Shown piece by piece: positions 31,509 to 40,050 of a DNA stretch of 64,000 nucleotides. The notes beneath the pieces are model-generated. The model was not told where the DNA came from. It did no database searches and saw only the letters and a list, made by a program, of their open reading frames with translations. Within the stretch, counting starts at the first letter, position 1, and every line of letters begins with the position of its first letter. A program made the position numbers and the translations under genes. Origin of the DNA: Brotaphodocola sp003480315 (GTDB lineage Bacteria > Bacillota > Clostridia > Lachnospirales > Lachnospiraceae); assembly GCF_964246085.1 (NCBI RefSeq), contig NZ_CAXTPD010000005.1; one strand, written 5' to 3'.

Positions 31509-33692
31509 ATGAAAAAACAAACCTTGAAAAAAGGTCTGGCTGCGGTTCTGGGACTGGCTTTATGCATGCAGATGCCATCTGTGAACAGTGCACTGCAGCT
31601 TTCTGCATATGCGCAGGAACGTGCCGCTACCATCAATGCTTCCAGCTTAAATGTCCGGAGTGGTGCGGGAACCTCCTATTCTTCGGTTGGAAAACTGGGA
31701 AAAGGCGCGGCAGTTACCGTGGTAGGTGAAAAAGCCGCTTCTGACGGGAAAACCTGGTATCAGATCCGTTATACCAGCGGCGGCTCGACTCAGACAGGAT
31801 ATGTATTAAGCACCTATGTGAAGTTTCCGGTGTCCTACAGCCATGATTCCAGCTTTGAGTCCCAGCTTTCCGCGCAGGGATTTCCGGAATCCTATAAGAC
31901 CGGGCTGCGTCAGATCCATGCCCAGTATCCGAACTGGACTTTCACTGCTGTGAAGACCGGGCTGGACTGGAATACGGTTATTCAGAACGAGGGAGTGCTT
32001 GGACGAAATCTGGTACATACCAACAGTATCTCTTCCTATAAATCACTGGCAGACGGAGCTTACAACTGGGATTCCGGCACCTGGACAGGATTTGACGGAA
32101 ACACTTGGGTGGCGGCATCCACTGAGATCATCAGTTATTATATGGATCCGCGGAATTTCCTGGATGAAGTCAACGTATTCCAGTTCCTGGATCAGAGCTA
32201 TAACGCATCCCTCCATACAGCAGAGGGACTCCAGTCCATGTTAAAGGGAACCTTTATGGAAGGCAATGTAAGAACGGGTGCGGTTGCGTCCGGAAGTACA
32301 TCCGGCGGCAGCTCATCAGGAAGTACTTCAGGCAGCAGTTCCTCCGGTTCATCGAAGGTCATTACTGTGGGCCCCGGCGTGTCGGGAGGCAATTCCGGTG
32401 TTACCTCTTCAACACCTGGAAAAAGCGAAGGTTCCTCGTCCGGCAGTGCCAGTCAGACACCGTCCTCTGACGGAGATCATCAGGTGCGTCTGGAAGGACC
32501 GAGTGCCTCCATCAGCAGAAACCGTGCAGAGCTATTGACATCCAGTGTTGTGATCGGTGTTGGCCCGGGAGCTGCGTCTTCAAACAATGGAAGCACTGCC
32601 GGAAGCAGTCCGTCCGGTACGACATCTGCTGCACAGACACCCGGTGTGTCTGCTGGAAACGGGGCTTCGGTTTCTAATGTCAGCTATGCCGATGCGATCA
32701 TGAATGCAGCGAAAAGCTCCGGTGTCAGTCCGTATGTGATTGCAGCCATGATCATTCAGGAGCAGGGACGCAACGGTACCGGTAATTCCATTTCCGGAAA
32801 CTATGCAGGATATACCGGCTATTACAATTATTTTAATGTAGGCGCGTATGCTTCCGATGGGATGGGAGCGGTGCAGAGAGGCCTCTGGTATGCTTCCCAG
32901 AGCGGAAGTTATGGTAGACCGTGGACCACGCCGGAATCCTCCATTGTAGGCGGTGCCCAGTTTTATGGCACCAACTATGTGAAGGCCGGACAGGATACTC
33001 TCTATTTAAAAAAATATAATGTCCAGGGCTCTAACATATATAAGCACCAGTACATGACCAATGTGGACGGAGCGGCTTCTGAGGGGTCTATTTTTGCAGA
33101 AGGCTTTACTTCCCAGCAGAAGAGTACGGCACTGAATTTCAAGATTCCGGTATACAGCAATATGCCGGAAACTCCGTGCGCACAGCCGACCCTTAGCGGC
33201 AGCCCGAACAATAAGTTAAACGGCCTGGGAGTAGAGGGCTTTACCTTAACGCCGACCTTTAACCGTGATACCTACTCCTACGATCTGATCGTAGACCATT
33301 CGGTATCCAATGTAACGGTCAGCGCATCGGCAATCGATTCCAAGGCATCGGTACGCGGCAACGGCAATGTATCTCTTTCCAGCGGAATCAACGATATTTC
33401 AGTAGTTGTAAGAGCAGAGAATGGCACGGAGCGCACTTACACGATCCACGTAGTCCGCCAGGCCGGAGGTCCGACTTATAACGGAGGGATCAGTAGCGGA
33501 GGTTCAGGCAGCGGTTCTTCCAGCGTTACCGTGGGAGGTCCGGGAAGCAGCTCGGCGGGCAGCTCCTCCGGAACCACATCCTCCGGTGTGATCACGGTGG
33601 GACCGGCAGGCGGATCTACGAGCTCGTCCCCGAATTCCGGATCTTCCTCAGGAGGAAGCCAGGTGACATTTTCCAGTCCGGGCGGTAATTAA
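31509..33692 (+). CDS. secreted SH3b, glucosaminidase-like and cadherin-like domain protein
   Basis: A 727-residue exported protein. A signal peptide (about residues 1-36, cleavage near SAYA) is followed by a bacterial SH3 domain (INASSLNVRSGAGTSYSSVG, about 38-105). A peptidoglycan N-acetylglucosaminidase-like region begins at NWTFTAVKTGLDWNTVIQNE and continues after a Ser/Gly-rich stretch of roughly 135 residues with ANAxSS-type ending SPYVIAAMIIQEQGR. A cadherin-like beta-sandwich (LNGLGVEGFTLTPTFNRDTY, about 570-655) and a Ser/Gly-rich tail end the protein. No sorting signal or membrane anchor is seen. AAGGAG is 8 bases before the ATG. Probably acts in cell-wall turnover. The next gene encodes a related surface protein. 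Confidence 0.85.
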   Translation: MKKQTLKKGLAAVLGLALCMQMPSVNSALQLSAYAQERAATINASSLNVRSGAGTSYSSVGKLGKGAAVTVVGEKAASDGKTWYQIRYTSGGSTQTGYVLSTYVKFPVSYSHDSSFESQLSAQGFPESYKTGLRQIHAQYPNWTFTAVKTGLDWNTVIQNEGVLGRNLVHTNSISSYKSLADGAYNWDSGTWTGFDGNTWVAASTEIISYYMDPRNFLDEVNVFQFLDQSYNASLHTAEGLQSMLKGTFMEGNVRTGAVASGSTSGGSSSGSTSGSSSSGSSKVITVGPGVSGGNSGVTSSTPGKSEGSSSGSASQTPSSDGDHQVRLEGPSASISRNRAELLTSSVVIGVGPGAASSNNGSTAGSSPSGTTSAAQTPGVSAGNGASVSNVSYADAIMNAAKSSGVSPYVIAAMIIQEQGRNGTGNSISGNYAGYTGYYNYFNVGAYASDGMGAVQRGLWYASQSGSYGRPWTTPESSIVGGAQFYGTNYVKAGQDTLYLKKYNVQGSNIYKHQYMTNVDGAASEGSIFAEGFTSQQKSTALNFKIPVYSNMPETPCAQPTLSGSPNNKLNGLGVEGFTLTPTFNRDTYSYDLIVDHSVSNVTVSASAIDSKASVRGNGNVSLSSGINDISVVVRAENGTERTYTIHVVRQAGGPTYNGGISSGGSGSGSSSVTVGGPGSSSAGSSSGTTSSGVITVGPAGGSTSSSPNSGSSSGGSQVTFSSPGGN

Positions 33693-33704
33693 AATCAGTG
33701 AGAA

Positions 33705-33726
33705 CGGCGGCTGAAAGAAGCCGCCG
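33705..33726 (+). other. GC-rich hairpin between the two envelope genes
   Basis: An 8-bp perfect GC-rich stem (33705-33712 with 33719-33726) and a six-base loop lie in the 65-base gap between the genes. No T-run follows, so it could be an mRNA processing or stability element that separates expression of the two genes. Confidence 0.4.
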
Positions 33727-33757
33727 CTTCAGTAAAGAAACAGGAGATAAAATAATT

Positions 33758-35332
33758 ATGAACAGAAATTGGAAACAGATCTGGATCCGGTTTGCCATGG
33801 TGCTGATGCTGGCCGTGGCAATCCCGTTTCAGAGTTTTGCAGGGAATGCGCGTATTGCGTTCTCAGATCCTACCGCGGAGGCGGGAAGTGAATTTACGGT
33901 AAACGTAAAATTTACCTGCACGACCGGTGAGAAAATTGGCAAGACGGTTGTGATGCTTTCTTATGATACCAGTGCCATGGAATTTATTGGCGGTGAGCCG
34001 GATGTCAGCGGCGGAAACGGAGCCATCCGTGTGATCGGTAGTGTGAGCGGAAGCAGCGAGTCTGCCTCTACCATTCGTTTCAAAGCACTGAAGGCAGGAA
34101 GCAGTAAGATTGAAGTAACCGATTATGAAGGTTATGACGCAGATGAGCAGCTGCTGGACATTACCCAGCTTGGAAGTTCTTCTGTTACTATTAACAGCAC
34201 AAGCACAGCGGCAGCGGCATCTGGTGACACTTCCCTGTCCTCCCTTCAGATTTCTCCTGGTACCTTAAGCCCTGCGTTCAGCGCTGAGGTTGACAGTTAC
34301 ACCGCATCGGTAAGCCTGGATACCGAAAAGCTTACCGTGAGCGCAGTACCGGCCAGCGATAAGGCAACCGTTGCTTTAAGCGGAACTGATCTGCAGGAGG
34401 GTGAGAATACCGTAACCTGTACGGTAACCGCTGAGGATGGTACCAGCCATACCTATACTATCCTGGTGAACCGTGTCGAGGGCGGTGAAAGCCTTGCCGA
34501 CGGACAGGAGGAAACGACAGCTCCGGCTGAGAATGTTGAGGTCCTGGCAGAGCTGGAGGCATCCAGAACCCCACTTAAGATTGGCATTGCTGCACTGCCG
34601 GCAGATGTAACGGTTCCGTATGGCATGAAGGAAACCTCCATCACCATAGGCGAGACCAAGGTTCAGGGATGGGTACCGGATACTCAGGGCGGACAGCCGG
34701 AGTACTGCATCTTCTACGGTGTGAGTGACGCCGGAACAGTCGGCTTCTACCGTTATGACCTGACTGATAAGACCATCCAGCGTTACTTTGAGCAGAGCAG
34801 TGAGGGCAATTCTCAGAGCCTGGAGCTTCAGGATTTGGCAGAAAAGTATAATGCTCTGGTAGATGATTACAATATTGCAAGAATCGCTCTGGTGGCTGCA
34901 GCGGCAGTCGCAGTTATTCTTCTTATCCTCCTGATCATCAGCCGCATTGGAAAAAACCGCCGTATGGAAGATGCAGATGGTATGGATTACGATCAGTTAG
35001 ACGAACCGGAAGAAAAGAAACAGAAAAAAGAATCCAAAAAAATCGGACGCAGACTCAGCAAAGAAGAACGTTATATGATGGGAGAAGAGGACGATTACGA
35101 AGAGAATTCTGATTTCCGTGATAACGAATCAGAAGATCCTGATGCAGAGGAATATCTGCCGGAAGCAGCAGATGATGCAGATGCCCAGCTGGATGAAATG
35201 AAAAAACAGCTGGCTGCCAGTGTGACAGAGAAATCGGAGCACGGCGCAGAAAAACGCGGTGAAGAACCGGTGACAGGAGCAGATCCGGAGAGCGATGATT
35301 TTGAAGTATTCAATCTGGATGACGACCTTTAA
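33758..35332 (+). CDS. membrane-anchored protein with cohesin-like and cadherin-like domains
   Basis: A 524-residue surface protein. A signal peptide ends near SFAG (about residue 30). A cohesin-like beta-sandwich follows (ARIAFSDPTAEAGSEFTVNV to VTDYEGYDA, about 32-145), then a cadherin-like domain (SSLQISPGTLSPAFSAEVDS, about 165-250), an unassigned extracellular part, and a membrane segment (LVAAAAVAVILLILLII) near residue 385. The last about 120 residues are cytoplasmic and very acidic with a basic start. The ATG at 33758 has AGGAGA 10 bases upstream. It lies 65 bases after the glucosaminidase-like gene, with which it shares the cadherin-like domain type; they may interact at the wall. 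Exact function unknown. Confidence 0.78.
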   Translation: MNRNWKQIWIRFAMVLMLAVAIPFQSFAGNARIAFSDPTAEAGSEFTVNVKFTCTTGEKIGKTVVMLSYDTSAMEFIGGEPDVSGGNGAIRVIGSVSGSSESASTIRFKALKAGSSKIEVTDYEGYDADEQLLDITQLGSSSVTINSTSTAAAASGDTSLSSLQISPGTLSPAFSAEVDSYTASVSLDTEKLTVSAVPASDKATVALSGTDLQEGENTVTCTVTAEDGTSHTYTILVNRVEGGESLADGQEETTAPAENVEVLAELEASRTPLKIGIAALPADVTVPYGMKETSITIGETKVQGWVPDTQGGQPEYCIFYGVSDAGTVGFYRYDLTDKTIQRYFEQSSEGNSQSLELQDLAEKYNALVDDYNIARIALVAAAAVAVILLILLIISRIGKNRRMEDADGMDYDQLDEPEEKKQKKESKKIGRRLSKEERYMMGEEDDYEENSDFRDNESEDPDAEEYLPEAADDADAQLDEMKKQLAASVTEKSEHGAEKRGEEPVTGADPESDDFEVFNLDDDL

Positions 35333-35351
35333 AAGCTGAAAGGCAAAAAGC

Positions 35352-35385
35352 AAAAAAGCGGTGTATTGACTTCGCCGCTTTTTTT
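35352..35385 (+). terminator. terminator after the envelope genes, overlapping the next promoter
   Basis: A-rich arm and GC core (35354-35363 with 35373-35382) form a stem with loop 35364-35372, followed by T. The -35 box of the gntR promoter lies in the loop. Confidence 0.8.
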
Positions 35386-35393
35386 GCTATAAT
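35366..35393 (+). promoter_or_regulatory. promoter of the gntR-mcsA-mcsB-clpC operon
   Basis: TTGACT, 16 bases, TATAAT. The -35 box sits in the loop and 3' arm of the upstream terminator; the -10 box abuts a palindromic operator. Confidence 0.75.
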
Positions 35394-35394
35394 A

Positions 35395-35417
35395 CTGTTA
35401 TACAATTTCTATAACAG
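35395..35417. promoter_or_regulatory. inverted-repeat operator at the gntR promoter
   Basis: CTGTTATA, 7 bases, TATAACAG: a perfect 8-bp inverted repeat beginning two bases after the -10 box, covering the RNA start. Position and symmetry fit autorepression by the GntR protein encoded 24 bases downstream. Confidence 0.7.
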
Positions 35418-35440
35418 AGAATTCGAAAGATGGTGAAAAC

Positions 35441-35824
35441 ATGATCATTAAGATTGATTTTGAAAGCGAGGAGGCAATCTATATCCAGCTCAGGAACCAG
35501 ATCATCATGGGCATAGCCACAGACCGGATCCGAGAAGGAGATTCTCTGCCATCTGTCCGTCAGCTTGCAGAGAATATTGGAATCAACATGCATACCGTAA
35601 ATAAAGCTTACGCGGTCCTGAAGCAGGAAGGATATATCAAACTGGACCGCCGGCGCGGGGCCGTAATTGCTCTGGATATCGACAAGCTCCGCTCAATCGG
35701 GCGTTTGAGGGAGGAACTTTCTGTTCTTCTGGCAAGAAGTGTCTGTAAAAATGTCTCCAGAGAGGAAGTTCATGCTCTGGTGGATGAGATTTATGACTAC
35801 TACACCGGCAGCCGCGAGGGTTAA
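35441..35824 (+). CDS. GntR-family (YtrA subfamily) transcriptional regulator
   Basis: A 127-residue one-domain GntR repressor of the YtrA type: a winged helix-turn-helix (YIQLRNQIIMGIATDRIREGDSLPSVRQL shortened here; residues about 10-75) plus a short C-terminal dimerisation helix. It is the first gene of an operon with mcsA, mcsB and clpC, the place taken by ctsR in Bacillus. A perfect inverted repeat over its promoter suggests autoregulation. YtrA-type proteins usually control ABC transporters, so this context is unusual. Stop to mcsA gap is 14 bases. Confidence 0.88.
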   Translation: MIIKIDFESEEAIYIQLRNQIIMGIATDRIREGDSLPSVRQLAENIGINMHTVNKAYAVLKQEGYIKLDRRRGAVIALDIDKLRSIGRLREELSVLLARSVCKNVSREEVHALVDEIYDYYTGSREG

Positions 35825-35838
35825 ATGGAGGGATTGCC

Positions 35839-36459
35839 ATGTTATGTGAGCGTTGTAAGATAAGAGAAGCAAATATTCAATATACAGAAATTGCCAATGG
35901 AGTGCGCACCGAGCACAATTACTGTGCTCAGTGCGCCAAAGAGATGGATTTTGGTCCCTATTCTGCCATTTTTGAGGGGGAATTTCCGTTAGGCAAGCTT
36001 TTGTCAGGGCTTTTAGGAGTGCCGGGGGAGGAAGCGGAGGAAGAAAAGACCGGTCAGATCATCTGTCCGACCTGCGGCACCAGCTATGATGATTTTGTAA
36101 AAAACAGCCGGTTTGGCTGTGCGGACTGCTACAGCGTCTTTGATCTGCTGATCCACGATAAGATCAGGCAGCTTCAGGGCAATGTGCGTCACACCGGAAA
36201 GCATCCGAAATTCCAGAAGATCAAGGCGGATCCATTCCATCTGACCTCCTGTGACCAGCCGGAGAAAGGTACCGCAGACATGACTCCCGCCAACCGGGAA
36301 GAACAGACTCTGAATACGGATGCGGCAGTGGAAAATGAAACACAGCTTCAGATCCGAAAGCTGGAGGCAAGACTCCGGGAGGCGGTGCGTGCGGAAGAAT
36401 ATGAGATCGCAGCTGATTGCCGTGACCAGATCCGTGCACTGAAGGAGGCGCAGTCATGA
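35839..36459 (+). CDS. mcsA: McsA, activator of the arginine kinase McsB
   Basis: A 206-residue zinc protein with four CxxC pairs: MLCERCKIR, YCAQCAKEM, ICPTCGTSY and CADCYSVF, followed by a C-terminal UVR motif (LEARLREAVRAEEYEIAADC, about 172-205). In Bacillus McsA stimulates McsB and binds ClpC. It overlaps mcsB by 4 bases. It is longer than Bacillus McsA (about 185) because of a linker before the UVR motif. Confidence 0.93.
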   Translation: MLCERCKIREANIQYTEIANGVRTEHNYCAQCAKEMDFGPYSAIFEGEFPLGKLLSGLLGVPGEEAEEEKTGQIICPTCGTSYDDFVKNSRFGCADCYSVFDLLIHDKIRQLQGNVRHTGKHPKFQKIKADPFHLTSCDQPEKGTADMTPANREEQTLNTDAAVENETQLQIRKLEARLREAVRAEEYEIAADCRDQIRALKEAQS

Positions 36460-37493
36460 TGAAATGGTTTGAGGAAGTAAACCGGACACGGCCCGCTGTG
36501 ATCTGCAGCCGTGTGCGTCTTGTGCGGAATCTGGAACAATATGCCTTTCCATCCAGGCTGGATGGAAAAATGGCAGAAGAGATGATCGGACGCCTGGAGG
36601 ATAGCCTGAAAGATCTCGGCAGTGCGGATGGCCGCCATTATGAGCAGGCAAGGCTGCAGGAACTGAGTGATCTGGACCGCAGAGCACTTCGGGAGCGCCG
36701 TGTATTTAACTCCACCATCGCTTCCGGAAAAGCACCTGCGGGGGTTATGGTATCAGATGATGAACGCGTGGGCATTGTATTAAACGGAACAGATCACATC
36801 CGCATCCAGCTGTTTGCCTCCGGTCTGCATCTGGATGAGCTCTGGAGCCAGGCAGGGCTGATCGATGATTATCTGAATGAACGGTTTGATTATGCTTTTG
36901 ATGATAAGTATGGTTACCTGACGTCATTCCCCACCAGTGTGGGAACCGGGCTCCGGGCATCGGTGGTACTGCACCTGCCTCTGTTATCCCAGAGTAAGCG
37001 CTTTAACGGCATGGTGACCGAGATGACGCGGTTTGGAGCTTCGGTGAAAGGCATGTATGGGGAGGGTGATGAAAATTGCGGATCTCTGTATGAGGTCAGC
37101 AACCAGAAAACCCTGGGCATGACGGAAAAAGAAATCCTGGACATGGTGGCCAAGGTTGCACTGCAGCTGACCGCTCAGGAGGAGCAGATGCGAAAGCTTG
37201 CGCTGGATAAGAACCGGGTATCCAGAGAGGATGATGCCTTCCGTGCTTATGGCACATTGAAATATGCCAGAAGGCTGACGATGAAGGAAGCCATGACGCT
37301 GCTCTCCCGGCTCATGGCCGGCTGCGCAGATGGGCTTTTGCGTATGGAGGAGCCCTGCGCGGTATACCGCCTGATGCTGGGGATCCAGCCGGCTAATCTT
37401 CAGAAGCTTTCTGCCAGACCTCTGGGAAGAGAAGAGCTGGAGATGGCACGGGCTGCTTATCTGCGGGCAGAGCTGCCGCAGCTTTTGGCTTAA
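36456..37493 (+). CDS. mcsB: protein-arginine kinase McsB
   Basis: A 345-residue phosphagen-kinase-like enzyme that phosphorylates arginines and marks proteins for ClpCP. The nucleotide-binding CSRVRLVRNLEQYAFPSRL near the N-terminus, FDYAFDDKYGYLTSFPTSVG and GTGLRASVVLHLP in the middle and YEVSNQKTLGMTEKEI are conserved. Its start overlaps mcsA by 4 bases. Together with McsA and ClpC it forms a degradation pathway for damaged or misfolded proteins. Confidence 0.93.
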   Translation: MMKWFEEVNRTRPAVICSRVRLVRNLEQYAFPSRLDGKMAEEMIGRLEDSLKDLGSADGRHYEQARLQELSDLDRRALRERRVFNSTIASGKAPAGVMVSDDERVGIVLNGTDHIRIQLFASGLHLDELWSQAGLIDDYLNERFDYAFDDKYGYLTSFPTSVGTGLRASVVLHLPLLSQSKRFNGMVTEMTRFGASVKGMYGEGDENCGSLYEVSNQKTLGMTEKEILDMVAKVALQLTAQEEQMRKLALDKNRVSREDDAFRAYGTLKYARRLTMKEAMTLLSRLMAGCADGLLRMEEPCAVYRLMLGIQPANLQKLSARPLGREELEMARAAYLRAELPQLLA

Positions 37494-37518
37494 GACAGAT
37501 ACAAGGAGGACCTGAATT

Positions 37519-39987
37519 TTGATAGACAGAAATCGTTTTACAGAACAGGCCTGGAATGCCATCGCGCTGTCTACCCGGACAGCGAATGAGCTGGGCCATA
37601 ATTATGTGGGAACCGAACATCTTCTTGTGGGACTGCTGCTGGAGGAAGAAGGAGTTGCGGCAAGAGTTCTCGATGCCAACGGTGTAACGGCAGATAAGGT
37701 TAAAGAGCTGATCAGTCAGCTCATCTTCCCCAACCAGAATGTGGGAACCATCGGAGAGACCGTATATACGCCCGGTGCTGTACGGGTATTGAACCAGAGC
37801 TATCGGGAGGCTGTGCGGTTCAAGGCGCCGCTCATCGGAACGGAGCACCTGCTGATCGCCATGATCCGGGAAAGCGACTGCGCAGCAGTCCGGCTGTTGA
37901 ATACCTTGAATGTAAGCCTTCAGAAACTGTACGTAGATCTGCGCGGTGCCATGGGCGAGGACGGAGCAGATGCGCGGGAGGAGCTGCAGTCCTCCGGATC
38001 CGGATCAGATGGCAGTGCGGCGACTCCGACCTTAAACAGCTTCAGCCGTGATCTGACGAAGCTTGCCCGGGAGGGAAAGCTGGATCCGGTGATCGGCCGG
38101 GAAAGTGAGATCCAGCGTGTTGTCCAGATCCTGAGCAGAAGAACGAAGAATAACCCTTGCCTGATCGGTGAGCCGGGTGTCGGTAAAACCGCAGTTGTGG
38201 AGGGTCTCGCCCAGATGATCGCAGGCGGCAATGTGCCGGAAACCATTGCAGATAAACGCGTGATGACGCTGGATCTGTCCGGCATGGTAGCCGGATCCAA
38301 ATACCGCGGTGAATTTGAGGAGCGCATCAAGAAGGTGATTTCCGAAGTAACCGAAGACGGCAATGTGCTTTTGTTCCTGGATGAGATCCATACCATCATC
38401 GGAGCAGGCGGTGCGGAGGGAGCCATTGATGCCTCCAATATCTTAAAGCCTTCTCTGGCCCGTGGAGAGATCCAGCTGATCGGTGCCACGACACGGGAGG
38501 AATACCGCAAGTATATTGAGAAGGATGCAGCACTGGAACGCCGTTTTCAGCCGGTTGTGGTAGAGGAGCCGACAGAGGAGCAGTCCATCGCCATTTTAAA
38601 GGGACTGCGTCCAAAATATGAGGAACATCATAAGGTAACTATTACGGATGATGCAGTTGTGGCTGCGGTTCGTCTTTCTGCCCGCTACATCAATGACCGC
38701 TTTCTTCCGGATAAGGCCATTGATCTGATCGATGAGGCATCCTCTAAGATCCGCCTGACCACATATGTGGAGCCTGCGGAGATCAAGAGCCTGACAGAGG
38801 ACATTGACAGGATGGAGCTCCAGAAGGAACAGGCTATTAAAAATGAGGCATATGAGAAAGCCGGTGATATCAAGAAGCGCCAGCAGAAGAAGCGTGAAAA
38901 GATTGAAAAACTCCGTGAAAAATGGCAAAAGGAAAAAACATCCAGAAAGCTGATCGTCGGAGAAGGCGAGATTGCGGATGTGGTTTCCGGCTGGACCAAA
39001 ATCCCGGTGAGAAAGCTAGCAGAGGAGGAATCAGAGCGTCTGCGCAGGCTGGAGTCCATTCTGCACGAGCGCGTAGTGGGTCAGGAAGAGGCTGTGACCG
39101 CCGTGGCAAAGGCTATCCGCAGAGGCCGTGTGGGCTTAAAAGATCCGAAGCGTCCGATTGGTTCCTTCTTATTCCTGGGACCAACCGGTGTTGGAAAGAC
39201 CGAGCTCTGCAAGGCACTTGCGGAAGCTATGTTCGGTACAGAAAATGCCCTGATCCGCGTTGATATGTCGGAGTACATGGAGAAGCACAGTGTCTCCAAG
39301 ATGATCGGCTCACCGCCAGGATATGTAGGCTATGAGGAGGGAGGCCAGCTCAGTGAGAAGGTCCGCCGGAACCCGTATTCCGTGATCCTCTTCGATGAGA
39401 TCGAGAAGGCACACCCGGATGTATTCAATATTCTGCTGCAGGTACTCGATGATGGTCACATCACGGATGCCCAGGGCCGCAAGATTGATTTTAAGAATAC
39501 TGTGCTCATCATGACCTCTAATGCAGGCGCGGAGAACATTATTTCACCGAAACGCCTGGGCTTTGCCTCCAATGATGACGCGAAAGAGCGCTACCGCTTC
39601 ATGAAGGAGCGTGTCATGGAAGAGGTGAAGCGGATGTTCAAACCGGAGTTTTTAAACCGTATTGATGAGATCATCGTATTCCACCAGCTCTCTCAGGATC
39701 ATATGAAAGAGATTGTGGATATCATGCTGAAGAGTATCTGCAGACGGACTCTGACCCAGATGAACCTAAAGCTCACGGTAGATGACTCGGCAAAGGCCTT
39801 TCTTGTGGAAAAGGGCTATGATGAGAAGTACGGTGCCCGTCCGCTGCGCCGCGCGATCCAGAATCTGTTGGAGGATAAGCTCGCTGAGGCTGTGCTGGAC
39901 GGTAAAATTAAAGCAGGTGATGAAGTAACTGTTACCAAAGGAGAAGACAGCCTGAAATTTTTATCGGCAGAAGTGATAAAAAACTAG
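37519..39987 (+). CDS. clpC: ATP-dependent Clp protease ATPase subunit ClpC
   Basis: An 822-residue class I Clp/Hsp100 ATPase. The N-domain repeat (about 1-145), first AAA+ domain with GEPGVGKT, middle domain with UVR motif (NEAYEKAGDIKKRQQKK, about 430-450), second AAA+ domain with GPTGVGKTELC and the C-terminal D2 small domain are all visible. It unfolds substrates for ClpP; McsA and McsB act as adaptors. The start is a TTG at 37519 with AAGGAGGA 8 bases upstream; no suitable ATG exists. No terminator is seen right after it, so RNA may run into the next gene. Confidence 0.95.
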   Translation: MIDRNRFTEQAWNAIALSTRTANELGHNYVGTEHLLVGLLLEEEGVAARVLDANGVTADKVKELISQLIFPNQNVGTIGETVYTPGAVRVLNQSYREAVRFKAPLIGTEHLLIAMIRESDCAAVRLLNTLNVSLQKLYVDLRGAMGEDGADAREELQSSGSGSDGSAATPTLNSFSRDLTKLAREGKLDPVIGRESEIQRVVQILSRRTKNNPCLIGEPGVGKTAVVEGLAQMIAGGNVPETIADKRVMTLDLSGMVAGSKYRGEFEERIKKVISEVTEDGNVLLFLDEIHTIIGAGGAEGAIDASNILKPSLARGEIQLIGATTREEYRKYIEKDAALERRFQPVVVEEPTEEQSIAILKGLRPKYEEHHKVTITDDAVVAAVRLSARYINDRFLPDKAIDLIDEASSKIRLTTYVEPAEIKSLTEDIDRMELQKEQAIKNEAYEKAGDIKKRQQKKREKIEKLREKWQKEKTSRKLIVGEGEIADVVSGWTKIPVRKLAEEESERLRRLESILHERVVGQEEAVTAVAKAIRRGRVGLKDPKRPIGSFLFLGPTGVGKTELCKALAEAMFGTENALIRVDMSEYMEKHSVSKMIGSPPGYVGYEEGGQLSEKVRRNPYSVILFDEIEKAHPDVFNILLQVLDDGHITDAQGRKIDFKNTVLIMTSNAGAENIISPKRLGFASNDDAKERYRFMKERVMEEVKRMFKPEFLNRIDEIIVFHQLSQDHMKEIVDIMLKSICRRTLTQMNLKLTVDDSAKAFLVEKGYDEKYGARPLRRAIQNLLEDKLAEAVLDGKIKAGDEVTVTKGEDSLKFLSAEVIKN

Positions 39988-40050
39988 ATTAATTTTGTCG
40001 GTTGTTGTATAATCCTATGAGAAATATGAAAATACCAGGAGGGCAAACAC

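Noticed and set aside
32280..32470. Repeated Ser/Gly codons in the surface hydrolase gene, considered as a tandem repeat or CRISPR-like array
   Set aside because: The repeats are irregular, stay in frame and encode a Ser/Gly-rich linker; there are no constant repeats with unique spacers.
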